64,000 bases of DNA from Rubrobacter_D sp963840835 (GTDB lineage: Bacteria; Actinomycetota; Rubrobacteria; Rubrobacterales; Rubrobacteraceae), in contig CAWJAM010000014.1 of assembly GCA_963840835.1 (NCBI GenBank), positions 310,001 to 374,000 on the forward strand. The letters run 5' to 3'. Position 1 is the stretch's first letter; every line of letters begins with the position of its first letter. Positions 8,015-16,535 of the stretch are shown here, one piece after another. A program made the position numbers and the translations under genes. A model generated the notes under the pieces. It was not told the origin of the DNA. It saw only the letters and a program-made list of their open reading frames with translations, and did no database searches.

Positions 8015-9033
8015 GCTCTCCCCGCGCCGCGAAGCCTCGCGACGTAGACGTTTAGGATCATGGCTATAAGGATGGCGACGCCGAGGATGATGTTGAAGGT
8101 GTAGGCGCTGATGCCCTGCAGCGTGAAACCGTTGCGGAGGATGGTAAGCACCAGCGCTCCGAGGAACGCGCCCGTTACGGTCCCGACCCCGCCGAGGAGG
8201 GCCGTACCCCCGATGACCGCCGCGGCGATGCAGAGGAGCACTATGTCGGGTCCGCCGGCGAGCGGGTCTATGGAATTTATGCGGAAGGCCTCGATGATGC
8301 CGACGAAACCGCCCAGCACGCCGCACAGTATGAAGTTGCCGATCTTGATGCGGGCGATGCTAACGCCGGCCTCCCTCGCCCCTAGCGGGTTGCCGCCGGT
8401 GGCGTAGGTGTGCAGTCCCCACCGGGTGCGCGAGAGGACGAGCTGCAAGACGGCGACGATGATCAGGGCCCATATGGTCCCGGCCCAGGCGGACTCACCT
8501 AGCACCTGGGTGATAGAGCTCGTCTCCGGCGTGGTAGCGGGGAAACCTCCTGTGAGCGTGACGTTGAGGCCGGCGAGAAGGAAGAACATACCCAGCGTCG
8601 TGATCAGCGAGGATACGCCGAGGTAGACGGTGATCAGGCCGTTTACAAGGCCGACCAGGGCCACGGCTAGAAGTCCGACGACCACCGCGAGCGGCAAGAT
8701 GAGGAAGAGCTCGTCGTAGGCTAGATACATTACTATCGGTGCGAACGCGAAAGACTGGCCAACGGAGAGGTCGATCTCACCACAGATTAGCAGCAGACAC
8801 AACGCCGACGCGAGGACCACATAAGGCACGGCGAACTGGGCGAGCGAGAGGAGGTTCTGCGGGGAGAGGAACGCGCTGTTCGCGGCCTGGAAGTAGAGCG
8901 CCAAACCCACGAGGACGATGAGGATGCTTACCTCCCGCACCCGGATGAGGCTGCCCAACAACCTGCTGCCAAGACCGCGTTCCTGAGTACCGGCACCATT
9001 CTGCGCTGTGCTCTCGCCGGTGGTCTCGCTCAA
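8011..9033 (-). CDS. Sugar ABC transporter permease (RbsC/FrcB family)
   Basis: A 340-aa integral membrane protein with about 8-10 hydrophobic helices and the family-typical GEIDLSVGQ segment near residue 85. The N-terminal ~30 residues are polar and probably cytoplasmic. The gene ends in a 4-bp overlap with the ATPase gene and begins 35 bp after the binding-protein gene. It forms the channel of a CUT2-type importer; the substrate is inferred to be the sugar acid degraded by the upstream enzymes. Confidence 0.92.
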   Translation of the reverse strand: MSETTGESTAQNGAGTQERGLGSRLLGSLIRVREVSILIVLVGLALYFQAANSAFLSPQNLLSLAQFAVPYVVLASALCLLLICGEIDLSVGQSFAFAPIVMYLAYDELFLILPLAVVVGLLAVALVGLVNGLITVYLGVSSLITTLGMFFLLAGLNVTLTGGFPATTPETSSITQVLGESAWAGTIWALIIVAVLQLVLSRTRWGLHTYATGGNPLGAREAGVSIARIKIGNFILCGVLGGFVGIIEAFRINSIDPLAGGPDIVLLCIAAAVIGGTALLGGVGTVTGAFLGALVLTILRNGFTLQGISAYTFNIILGVAILIAMILNVYVARLRGAGRA

Positions 9034-9068
9034 GTTTTCCTCCTCCCGCTCTCCGAGATCCTAGAGGC

Positions 9069-10169
9069 CTACGTGGGCGCCTTCACGACCTTCTGCACTT
9101 CGGAGTCTCCTTCGAAGCGGGACTCGGTTTCCAGGTAGCGGGCCACCGTGTCAGGTGTGATGAAGATCAAGCCCGTATTCGTCTCGGCCGGCCCAGTGAC
9201 CCCTCCGGAGATCTTGTACAGGTAGAGTTGCATAACGGGGAGGAAGCCCTGCAGATAAGGCTGCTGGTCGATCGTAAAGTCTATGTGATTGGCTCTCATG
9301 AGCTTGAGGGTTTCCGGCAGGAGATCGTAGCCGCCGGCCCTGACGCCCTGCTCGTGCAGGCCGAATTGCTCCATCGTCTGGGCGATACCCTGGGTGCTCC
9401 CCGCGTCCACGGCGAACATCCCAGCCACATCCTTATGGCCGTTGTACCAGGCTTCGATCCTGGACCTCTCCTCCGTTATCTCAGCGCCCGTGGTGACCTG
9501 TTGTATCTCTATGTTCGCCCCGGAATCCTCTATGGCCTGCTTGGCGCCATCTATTCGTGGCTGGATGTTGAGCTGACCCGGCGTGGCTATGAACAGCGCC
9601 ACGAGACCCTCGTCGACGAGACTGACGATCCGATTTCCCATCTCGACGCCGGACTGGAAGAGGTCCTGTCCCACGTAAGCCAGCGCAGGGTTGGTTCCAG
9701 GCCCCTTGCCGTTCGCGTTGTAGGCGATGACGGGGATGTCGTTGTCGAGGGCCTTCTGGATCGGGTCGTTGAATGCCACGGGGTCGACGACACAGACGGC
9801 TATGCCGGCCGCGTTGCCCGAGATGGCGGTGTTCATCGCGTCGATCATCTCCGAGACGACAGATTTCTCCGAGCCCGTCCACTGTGATGTAGTCCCGAGC
9901 AGAGCCTGCGCGTCCTCGATGCCGTACTGGGTCGGCACGAAGAACGAGTTCGTCGTCACGTGGTTGACGAAGACGAAGTTCCACTCCGGCGTGTCGGGAA
10001 AATTGCCGCCAGACCCGCCGCCACCGCCCTGACTGGCCTGCTGCGCCGCCTCGCGCCTGCATCCCGCGAGCAATAGCCCGGCCGACGCCAGCGCGCTCCC
10101 CGCGAGAAACTGCCTGCGGCCCAGCCTGTAGCCCCCGAGCCCCTTTGTCCCGGATCCATGGTCGCTCAT
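9069..10169 (-). CDS. Sugar ABC transporter substrate-binding lipoprotein with Tat signal
   Basis: A 366-aa type I periplasmic-binding-fold receptor. The N-terminus has a twin-arginine motif (GRRQFLAG, residues 17-24), a hydrophobic core and a lipobox ending LAGC with the lipidated Cys at 37, followed by a Gly/Ser-rich linker. Tat export and lipid anchoring on the outer face are therefore expected. The mature part has the DUF/RbsB-like layout. It follows the promoter/operator at 10216-10244 and heads the transporter genes. The ligand is unknown; the linked catabolic genes suggest a sugar acid or its parent sugar. Confidence 0.92.
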   Translation of the reverse strand: MSDHGSGTKGLGGYRLGRRQFLAGSALASAGLLLAGCRREAAQQASQGGGGGSGGNFPDTPEWNFVFVNHVTTNSFFVPTQYGIEDAQALLGTTSQWTGSEKSVVSEMIDAMNTAISGNAAGIAVCVVDPVAFNDPIQKALDNDIPVIAYNANGKGPGTNPALAYVGQDLFQSGVEMGNRIVSLVDEGLVALFIATPGQLNIQPRIDGAKQAIEDSGANIEIQQVTTGAEITEERSRIEAWYNGHKDVAGMFAVDAGSTQGIAQTMEQFGLHEQGVRAGGYDLLPETLKLMRANHIDFTIDQQPYLQGFLPVMQLYLYKISGGVTGPAETNTGLIFITPDTVARYLETESRFEGDSEVQKVVKAPT

Positions 10170-10215
10170 CGCTCACCCCCGTTTGTCGGTTTTCAACGGC
10201 CCTTCCCCTGCCAAC

Positions 10216-10244
10216 ATTGTTATACCAATATGTATCCGTGTCAA
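10216..10244 (-). promoter_or_regulatory. FadR-type operator overlapping a sigma-70-like promoter of the transporter genes
   Basis: On the minus strand TTGACA (10239-10244) is followed after 17 bp by AACAAT (10216-10221). The sequence ATTGGTATAACAAT (10216-10229) contains the FadR-subfamily pattern TNGTNNNACNA and covers the -10. A near-identical site (13 of 14) lies in front of the regulator gene at 13877-13890. It gives the transporter genes a second promoter inside the operon. Confidence 0.75.
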
Positions 10245-10262
10245 GTGCGGCCTCGCGGTGCT

Positions 10263-11039
10263 CTACTCGGGGTTGCCTTGATCCCACCACAGGCCCATCC
10301 TGGCTGTGGTACCACCGTCCACGTAGAGGACCTGCCCGGTTACGAAATCGGCCGCGTCCGAGACGAGGAAGGCTACGGCGGGGGCCACGTCCTCGGGGTG
10401 GCCCACACGGCCCCAGGGAACGAGGGTGTCGCCGAACTCGGTCGTGTAGTTCGGCATGTCGAAGTAGCGGGGGACCTCTATGATGCCGGGGCCGACGGCG
10501 TTCACGCGGACCCTGCGGTCCGTAAGCTCGATGGCGAGCTGGCGGGTGAAGGCGATGATCGCGCCTTTGGTCGCGGCGTAGGCCGTGTGGTTGGGAAAGC
10601 CGGCGAAGCCATGGACCGAAGTAATGTTGACGATACTTCCTCCTCCCCTCTGCGTCATGAGGGGCACGGCCCTCCTGGCGAGGAAGAAGTAACCCTTCAT
10701 GTTTAGGTCGAAGACCGAGTCGTAGGTCTCCTCGTCGGTATCCAGGAAGTCGAGTGCCCGCGTGACGCCTGCGTTGTTGACCAGCGTGTCGAGGCCCCCG
10801 AGGGCTTCTGCAGCAGCATCCACGGTCCTCTCGCACGCTTCGACCTGGCTCAAGTCGCCCTGTACCGTGACAGCCTTGCCGCCGAGTTCTTCTATCCGCG
10901 CTACGGTCTCCTGGGGCTCGGTGTGGGCGTAGTGGACCGCGACTTCGGCGCCGCGGCGGGCCAGCTCGACGGCGATGCCCTGGCCGATACCCATGCCAGC
11001 ACCCGTTACCAGCGCCTTCTTCCCCGAGAGGTCGCTCAC
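10263..11039 (-). CDS. SDR-family NAD(P)-dependent oxidoreductase
   Basis: A 258-aa classical short-chain dehydrogenase. It has the TGAGMGIG cofactor motif at about residue 12, NNAG at about residue 88, the catalytic Ser in ITSVHG and YxxxK in YAATK (about residues 152-156). The GTG start overlaps the dehydratase stop by 4 bp. In sugar-acid pathways such SDRs oxidise a sugar to its lactone or a 2-keto-3-deoxy acid at C4; either fits beside the dehydratase. Confidence 0.9.
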   Translation of the reverse strand: MSDLSGKKALVTGAGMGIGQGIAVELARRGAEVAVHYAHTEPQETVARIEELGGKAVTVQGDLSQVEACERTVDAAAEALGGLDTLVNNAGVTRALDFLDTDEETYDSVFDLNMKGYFFLARRAVPLMTQRGGGSIVNITSVHGFAGFPNHTAYAATKGAIIAFTRQLAIELTDRRVRVNAVGPGIIEVPRYFDMPNYTTEFGDTLVPWGRVGHPEDVAPAVAFLVSDAADFVTGQVLYVDGGTTARMGLWWDQGNPE

Positions 11040-12196
11040 CGGTCCACCCCCGCGCCTTCGCGCTTCTCCCAGCCTTCGGAGAAGAGGTTGAAGTGGACAT
11101 CTCGTTTGGGGTTGGCTTTGATCACCTCTTCGTCCAGCTCGACGCCGAGGCCTGGTCCCTTGGGCAGCTCGAAGTAGCCGTCCACCACGTCGGGTAGGCC
11201 TGGGGCGGTCTCGCGCACCCAGGGGTCCGCGAAGTCATTGAAGTACTCCTGGATGCGGAAGTTCGTCGTACAGGCGGCCAGGTGGAGGGCCGCCGCGGTG
11301 TTGATCTGACCCCCCACGTTGTGCGGCGCGATGGTCATGTAGTAGGCGTCGGCCCACGCCGCGAGCTTCTTCGTCTCCAACAGCCCGCCGATATGGCTTA
11401 TGTCCGGCTGTATAACGTCGGCGGCCTGTAGCTCGAAGAGCTCCCTGTACTCCAGGCGCTGGTGAATACGCTCGCCCGTGGCGACGGTGGCTTCTATGCC
11501 ATCAGAGGCCTTCTTTAGTGCCTTTAGGTTGACCGGCGGCACGGGTTCCTCGACCCAGCCGAGCCCGAAGGGCTGGAGCATACGCGCCATCTCTATGGCC
11601 GTGGCGGGGGAGAAGCGGCCGTGCATCTCAAGCAGGATCTCGACCTCAGGGCCTATGGCGTCCCTGACGGCCTCGACGAGCGAGACGGCCCGCATCTTCT
11701 CCCCGTACTCCAGCTCGTAGTGTCCGGGACCGAAGGGGTCGAGCTTCAAGGCTTTGTATCCTCGCTCTACGACCTTCTTCGCGGCCTCGTGGAACTCCTC
11801 GGGTGTGCGCTCGACCCGATACCAGCCGTTGGCGTAGGCCTTGACCCTACTTCTCACGGGACCGCCGAGCAGGTTGTAGACTGGCTGGTCAAGGGCTTTG
11901 CCGACGATATCCCAGCAGGCCGTCTCGAACATGGCGATGCCGCTGCTCATCACCTCGCCGGCGCGCGAGAAGTCGTCGCGGCCCATCTTCTTGACGAGTT
12001 CCTCTATCTCGAAGGGGTCGTGCCCGACGAGGTGCCTCGGGACCGCCTCGGCCAGGTACCCGACGAGAGCGTCCGTGTGGTTGACCATCCTGGCCTCGCC
12101 GAGGCCGGTAAGCCCTTCGTCGGTGTGGGCGCGGATGATGGTCAGGTTGCGCCACTCCGTGCCGACGACGAACGTATCGGCGTGCGTGATCTTCAT
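11036..12196 (-). CDS. Mandelate racemase/enolase-superfamily sugar-acid dehydratase
   Basis: A 386-aa enolase-superfamily enzyme. The capping domain (about residues 1-120) is followed by a barrel with KALKLDP, the metal ligands in LLEMHGRF, WVEEPVPP and ATGERIH, and a catalytic His in APHNVGG. The EMHGRF motif (acid/His pairing) recalls the galactonate/gluconate dehydratase group. It would dehydrate an aldonic or uronic acid to a 2-keto-3-deoxy acid, feeding the kinase/aldolase or FAH dehydratase genes 7-10 kb away. It overlaps both neighbours by 4 bp. The exact acid is unknown. Confidence 0.88.
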   Translation of the reverse strand: MKITHADTFVVGTEWRNLTIIRAHTDEGLTGLGEARMVNHTDALVGYLAEAVPRHLVGHDPFEIEELVKKMGRDDFSRAGEVMSSGIAMFETACWDIVGKALDQPVYNLLGGPVRSRVKAYANGWYRVERTPEEFHEAAKKVVERGYKALKLDPFGPGHYELEYGEKMRAVSLVEAVRDAIGPEVEILLEMHGRFSPATAIEMARMLQPFGLGWVEEPVPPVNLKALKKASDGIEATVATGERIHQRLEYRELFELQAADVIQPDISHIGGLLETKKLAAWADAYYMTIAPHNVGGQINTAAALHLAACTTNFRIQEYFNDFADPWVRETAPGLPDVVDGYFELPKGPGLGVELDEEVIKANPKRDVHFNLFSEGWEKREGAGVDR

Positions 12197-13134
12197 GCCA
12201 TCTCCTTTGCGTCGACCGGTAAGCCCGGGAAGGTCGTGCCCGAAGGGGTTGTCTCGGCGTCGGGGTAGTAGCGCCGGAGCATCTCCTGGCCGATCCTGGC
12301 CCGCCTGACCCTCTCCCTGCCGAGCGCGACCGCCGTCTCCTGGAGATGGGTCCCGCTCGGGTAGATATTGGGCGCGTTCCTGAGGCCGAACTTGACGAAG
12401 ACGGGCGAGGTGACCCTTACGAGGTCGGGGATCTCGTAGTGCCTCACGAACCCGCCGAAGTCGTCGGGAACCTCGACGTAGACGTCGAGCGGAAGATCGG
12501 TCACGGCGCGTATCGCCGCCAATTGTGCGAGCGACAGATCGGTCGGCACGTTATACGTATCGGCCCCCAGGTCCTCCATCGCCTTTACGGCCGCCGCGTT
12601 GGCAGCCGAAAGTTGCACGGAGACCTTGAGGACGAGGTCAGCGGGCAGCTCTCCCTTCGCCCTGAGGTCGCGCAGGACCCACAGGAGTCCGGCGTCAGCG
12701 ACGAGGACGCCGCGCAGCCCCAGGGAGACGCCGCGCAGCACGTCTTCGAGGGCGTAGGCGAGCTGGTCCTGGCCGCGGTGCTGGGCCCCGAGCACCTTAC
12801 CGGCGCCGGAGACGACTGCCGCGCCGGTCTCCCAGGAGGCGCGTGGCCCGACGAAGAGCGAGAGTTCGAGGTCGGCCTCGCGCGCCATGTGGCACATCTC
12901 CAGGATCTCGGCGTCCGTAAGGAGCATGATCCCCGACCCCTGGGAGACGCGGTGGATCTGGACCTCTCGTCTCTCGGCCTCCTCGATGACCGCCTCGAGA
13001 ACCCGTGGCCCCTCGACGCTCGGGATCTCGACCCTGTACTGCGCCCCGTCGGGGAAACGCTTGCCCGAGTCGGGAAGATCATAGAGGTCGCGCCCCGGCA
13101 ACCCCAGCCCGGACAATAGCTCGTTGGCCTTCAT
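12193..13134 (-). CDS. TIM-barrel protein of unknown role in sugar-acid operon (U32-like)
   Basis: A 313-aa cytoplasmic protein whose alternating strand/helix pattern and segments such as VLKVSVQLSAANAAAVKAMEDLG resemble the barrel of proteins annotated as peptidase family U32. The U32 catalytic role itself is poorly defined, so I assign no reaction. It overlaps the regulator gene (ATGA) and the dehydratase gene (ATGA), so it is translated with them and likely belongs to the same pathway, perhaps as an isomerase, epimerase or aldolase. I see no signal peptide or membrane segment. Confidence 0.75.
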   Translation of the reverse strand: MKANELLSGLGLPGRDLYDLPDSGKRFPDGAQYRVEIPSVEGPRVLEAVIEEAERREVQIHRVSQGSGIMLLTDAEILEMCHMAREADLELSLFVGPRASWETGAAVVSGAGKVLGAQHRGQDQLAYALEDVLRGVSLGLRGVLVADAGLLWVLRDLRAKGELPADLVLKVSVQLSAANAAAVKAMEDLGADTYNVPTDLSLAQLAAIRAVTDLPLDVYVEVPDDFGGFVRHYEIPDLVRVTSPVFVKFGLRNAPNIYPSGTHLQETAVALGRERVRRARIGQEMLRRYYPDAETTPSGTTFPGLPVDAKEMA

Positions 13135-13868
13135 ATTCCCTCCTTCTCCCGAATCTCCCCGGCTTCGAGTACGCCTTCGCCTATGGCTGCCTCGATGTCT
13201 TCCGAGGTCTTCGAGAGGTGCGCGCGCATCTCCTCCCGCGCTCCCGTGGCGTCCCTCTCCTGCACCCTGCGTAGTATCCGCTCATGTTCCCCGAGCGCCC
13301 GCAGCGCGTTGCCCGGCCTGGATGCGCTTACCCTGCGGCTCGCCCGCAGCAGGTCGACTACGGGCTCGAGCATCGTCAGCAAGACCTCGTTGCGGGCCCC
13401 TCGCGCCAGCAGCGCGTGGAACTCGACGTCGGCGTCCACATAGCCCTCCGGCGCCTCGATGGATTCCCGCATCCTGTCGAGCCGGAGCCGCATCGCGGCC
13501 ACGTCGTCGGACCCGGCGCGCTCCGCCGCGAGGCCAGCGACCTCGACCTCGAGGATCTTGCGTATCTCCAGGAGCTCCCACAGGGTCTTCGGCTGGACGC
13601 GCAAGAGCACGCCGAGCGTGTCGCGTACGGCCCGCGGGCTGCCGCCGCTGACCACCGCGCCGCGGCCGTGCTCGATGCTGATCAGGCCCCGTGCCTCCAG
13701 CAGGTTCAGAGCCTCCCTTACCACCGTCCTGCTCACCCCGAGGCGCGCGCATAGCTCACGCTCGGGCGGGAGTCGCTCCCCCGGCTCCAGCCCGCCAGAG
13801 ATGACCATCTCCAGCAACTGGTCCGCCGCCCGATCCCTGAGCCTGGTTCGTCGTGCCCGCTCATTCAC
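13131..13868 (-). CDS. GntR family, FadR-subfamily transcriptional regulator
   Basis: A 245-aa repressor-type protein. The winged helix (about residues 8-75, with ELCARLGVSRTVVREALNLLEARG) is followed by an all-helical FCD domain (about residues 95-220) that normally binds a carboxylic acid and a metal ion. The start is GTG at 13868; the predicted -10 ends nine bases upstream, so the message would be nearly leaderless. It heads the operon and sits next to one of two matching operators, so it probably represses itself, the catabolic genes and the transporter until a pathway acid binds. Confidence 0.92.
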   Translation of the reverse strand: MNERARRTRLRDRAADQLLEMVISGGLEPGERLPPERELCARLGVSRTVVREALNLLEARGLISIEHGRGAVVSGGSPRAVRDTLGVLLRVQPKTLWELLEIRKILEVEVAGLAAERAGSDDVAAMRLRLDRMRESIEAPEGYVDADVEFHALLARGARNEVLLTMLEPVVDLLRASRRVSASRPGNALRALGEHERILRRVQERDATGAREEMRAHLSKTSEDIEAAIGEGVLEAGEIREKEGI

Positions 13869-13876
13869 CTGCGGAT

Positions 13877-13905
13877 ATTGTCATACCAATCAGGATGCCT
13901 GTCAA
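13877..13905 (-). promoter_or_regulatory. FadR-type operator overlapping the promoter of the regulator-led operon
   Basis: On the minus strand TTGACA (13900-13905), 17 bp, then GACAAT (13877-13882). The operator ATTGGTATGACAAT (13877-13890) fits TNGTNNNACNA and lies over the -10, an arrangement expected for autorepression. It has the same layout as the site at 10216-10244. Confidence 0.75.
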
Positions 13906-13914
13906 ACGCGTCGT

Positions 13915-14637
13915 TCACCGGGCATCCATACTCTTCCTGCGGGAGCCCATAACGCGGCCGTTGATCGTCTGTAGCGGGAAGAGCAAGATGTAGACGTACC
14001 CTGCCCAGGAGATCGTGGCTACACCCCCGAGGACGGCGATGGCCATCGAGGCCAGACCGACGGAGATGTTCAGGAGGCAGGACTGAATCTCCTCGCGCGT
14101 CACCGACAGCTCGCGCGCGTCGAGTTCCAGCGCGTCGCGCAGCGAGTAGGCCCGCAGGTACATCAGCAAGAACAGGATCTGGACGGCGACGAAGCCGGCC
14201 CCGTAGACGACCATCAGCAGCGGGACCTGGGACGCCTCTATCTTCTCGCTCTGGGCGAAGCCGAACAGCAGGTCGATCAGGTAGGTAAAGAGGAACTTCA
14301 GGGGGTAGACGTAAATGAGCATGATGAACAGCAGCGCCGCGTTCAGCCACAGCGTCGGCAAATCGTTCAGGCCGTAGCGCCTGAAGTACTTGTAGTGCTC
14401 GTACCACACGATGAGGAGCAGATAGAAGCAGATCGCGAACCCGAAGAAACCTCGCATGGTCGCGAGCAGCTCGTCGAAGGTCTTGGGGACCTCCAGCGAC
14501 ACCACCAGGAGCGTCACCGCGAAGGCGAAGACGGCGTCCGAGAAGCCCTCTACGCGCGAGACGTCCTCCCCGCGCCAGCGGAAGTCCTCCTCGCCGCCCG
14601 CCTCCGCGCCAACCCTTCGCGCACCACCGTCCGTCAA
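13915..14637 (-). CDS. TMEM175/DUF1211-family membrane protein
   Basis: A 240-aa membrane protein. The first helix carries RVEGFSDAVFAFAVTLLVVSL, the FSD motif of TMEM175-type potassium channels. Further hydrophobic segments lie at about residues 65-80, 95-120, 140-160 and 195-230. Bacterial members form tetrameric potassium-selective channels. The TTG start with a G-rich upstream stretch is uncertain; later starts would remove the polar N-terminus. It is divergent from the helicase, with about 330 bp between the two starts. Confidence 0.85.
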   Translation of the reverse strand: MTDGGARRVGAEAGGEEDFRWRGEDVSRVEGFSDAVFAFAVTLLVVSLEVPKTFDELLATMRGFFGFAICFYLLLIVWYEHYKYFRRYGLNDLPTLWLNAALLFIMLIYVYPLKFLFTYLIDLLFGFAQSEKIEASQVPLLMVVYGAGFVAVQILFLLMYLRAYSLRDALELDARELSVTREEIQSCLLNISVGLASMAIAVLGGVATISWAGYVYILLFPLQTINGRVMGSRRKSMDAR

Positions 14638-14772
14638 CCCCCGCCCGTCTCCACCGGCTCCGGTACCATAATAAAGGAGCGATCGCAGGACTGACAGTGA
14701 AAGTACGTTGCGGAGCGTGGGGCGGGGAACTCAGACATCGACGCGAGCTCCCCTGGTCGTTTCCCCGTTGCT

Positions 14773-14800
14773 TTGACTACGGACGCGCGTCCGGTATACT
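14773..14800 (+). promoter_or_regulatory. Sigma-70-type promoter of the helicase leader
   Basis: TTGACT (14773-14778), 16 bp, TATACT (14795-14800): five of six matches at each hexamer. Transcription would start near 14807, leaving a leader of about 160 nt before the helicase ATG at 14968. The leader contains the hairpin at 14841-14874. Confidence 0.75.
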
Positions 14801-14840
14801 CGCGACGCTACGTGATAAAGAACATACGTCCATGATCATC

Positions 14841-14874
14841 GAGATGCCGGATGTCGAAGAGCATCTCTTTTTTT
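14841..14874 (+). terminator. Intrinsic terminator within the helicase 5' leader (candidate attenuator)
   Basis: GAGATGC (14841-14847) pairs with GCATCTC (14861-14867) and is followed by seven Ts. The gene upstream is divergent, so the only transcript it could stop is the one from the promoter at 14773. It therefore looks like a regulated terminator. A short reading frame of 25 codons (14832-14909) covers it, so translation of that peptide could influence folding. The rest of the 14638-14967 gap shows nothing else I recognise. Confidence 0.7.
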
Positions 14875-14967
14875 GTGTCTTGTGCCTGTCCTCTCCCGTT
14901 GAGTGGTAGCCCGCGACGTACGCTCCTTATGGTGGCGACCACAACTATAGAGAGGAAACAGCACATC

Positions 14968-16117
14968 ATGGCAAGTACTTTATCCGAGGTCCAGGAGACC
15001 TCTTTCGCGGATCTGCCCTTATCCGAACAGTCCCAGAGGGCCGTGGCCGACCAGGGTTGGAAGACCCCTACGCCCATCCAGGCTCTGGCGTTGCCCGAGC
15101 TATCTGGACGGGGAGGACGTGGTCGGGCTCGCGCAGACCGGAAGCGGCAAGACGGCCGCTTTCGCCATACCCCTGATCGAGGGCCTCGACCGCAAGGCGC
15201 GGAACGTACAGGCGCTCGTGCTCACACCGACGCGGGAGCTGGCCGCGCAGGCCGCGGCGGAGATCTCGAACCTTTCCCGTCACGCCCCGGTCCGCCCCGT
15301 CGTTCTCTGCGGGGGCGTGCCGATAGGGCCCCAGATCAAAGCCCTCAAGAACCGCTCCGCCGCCGTCGTGGTCGGTACGCCAGGACGCATTATCGACCAC
15401 CTGCAGCGGGGCACGCTGCGCCTCGGCTCGGTGCGCTACCTCGTGCTCGACGAGGCGGACAGGATGCTCGACATGGGCTTCGCGCCCGACGTCGGACGCA
15501 TCCTCTCCGATACCCCCGATAGCAGACAGACCGCCCTCTTCTCGGCCACGATGCCTGACGCCATACGCGGGATGGTCAAGCGCCACATGCGCTCTCCGCG
15601 ATACCTGACGGTGGAGTCCGATGCGCCCACGGTGGACACCGTCGAGCAGGTCTATTATCGGGTGGACGGCAGGGACAAGACGCGGGCCCTACGGGCCTTG
15701 ATCGACGCCGAGGATAACCCCCTGGCGATCGTGTTCCGCAGGACCAAGCACGGGGCGACCAAGCTGCACCGCCAGCTGGAGAGGGACGGCTACAAGGCGG
15801 CCCTCCTGCACGGCGGGAAGTCGCAGTCGCAGCGCACCAAGACGCTCGCAGGATTCACCAAGGGCCGGAGCAGGATCCTGGTCGCGACCAACGTCGCCTC
15901 GCGCGGCCTCGACATCCCCGACGTCTCGCACGTCGTCAACTACGACCTCCCCGAAGACGCTGAGACCTACGTGCACCGCATAGGCCGCACGGCGCGGGCA
16001 GGCAAAGACGGGGTGGCGGCGACGCTCGTGGGCGAGGCCGAGGTCAGAGAGTTCGACAAGATACAACGCTCCCTCCCCGTCCAGGTGCGCAGGAGCAAGC
16101 TGCCACTCTTCGCCTGA
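14968..16117 (+). pseudogene. DEAD-box ATP-dependent RNA helicase, frameshifted near 15102
   Basis: Encodes a DEAD-box helicase core of about 380 aa in two frames. The first frame gives the Q-motif region (SFADLPLSEQSQRAVADQGW, TPIQALALPEL). A single extra base near 15101-15104 shifts the rest into another frame: AQTGSGKTAAF (motif I), PTRELA, DEADRMLDMGF (motif II), SAT (III), HRIGRTAR (VI). All motifs are intact otherwise. It is either a real frameshift or a sequencing error. The protein is short, lacking the long C-terminal tail of cold-shock DeaD, as in RhlE-type helicases. The leader has a promoter and an attenuator-like hairpin. Confidence 0.85.
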
Positions 16118-16187
16118 TACCGAGTCCGCTAGAACGGTACCGCGTTCGGGCTGCGGGCACGTAGAGAGAGCGGCGACCTCCCGTGCC

Positions 16188-16216
16188 CGTCATTCCCGCG
16201 AAAGCGGGAATCTACG
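16188..16216. repeat. Second copy of the ATTCCCGC-GCGGGAAT repeat
   Basis: Identical 20-bp core to 5862-5890, flanked by CGTC and CTACG. It lies about 70 bp after the helicase stop and may end its transcript. Confidence 0.85.
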
Positions 16217-16279
16217 GACCTTGGGAGAGGGTCCGGGCGGTCCCCGTCGAGCCGCCGGCGTTTACCCGGACCTGGTATG

Positions 16280-16508
16280 ACCCCCAATCATCTGGCCAGC
16301 TCGTCGGAAGGCGAGTTTTCAGGAACACGATCTCGAGCGGTTCATCTGGTATAAGCAGAGAACCGACTATTTTGATCGGATTCGCTGCCAAACTCGCGTT
16401 CACGGATCGATGATCCCCGGCCCTTCGGTCGACCTGTACGAAGGTTCAGGCCAAAAACCGTCCCCACGCCCGATGTGCGAGCCTCCTTCCCGGCGCAAGA
16501 TGTAAGCG
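16280..16508 (+). other. Unassigned coding-like remnant in a 418-bp gap
   Basis: The gap 16118-16535 holds the repeat at 16188 and one stop-free stretch without a good start. Its composition between about 16308 and 16405 (residues such as SFQEHDLERFIWYKQRTDYF) is protein-like, unlike neighbouring shadow frames. I recognise no family. It may be a decayed gene fragment. Confidence 0.25.
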
Positions 16509-16535
16509 CACAAGGCAGGCGACGAGAGGGAGCAA

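Noticed and set aside
9481..11100. 539-codon minus-strand frame spanning the binding-protein and SDR genes
   Set aside because: It is in a different frame from two well-supported genes and crosses their promoter region; its composition is that of a shadow frame.
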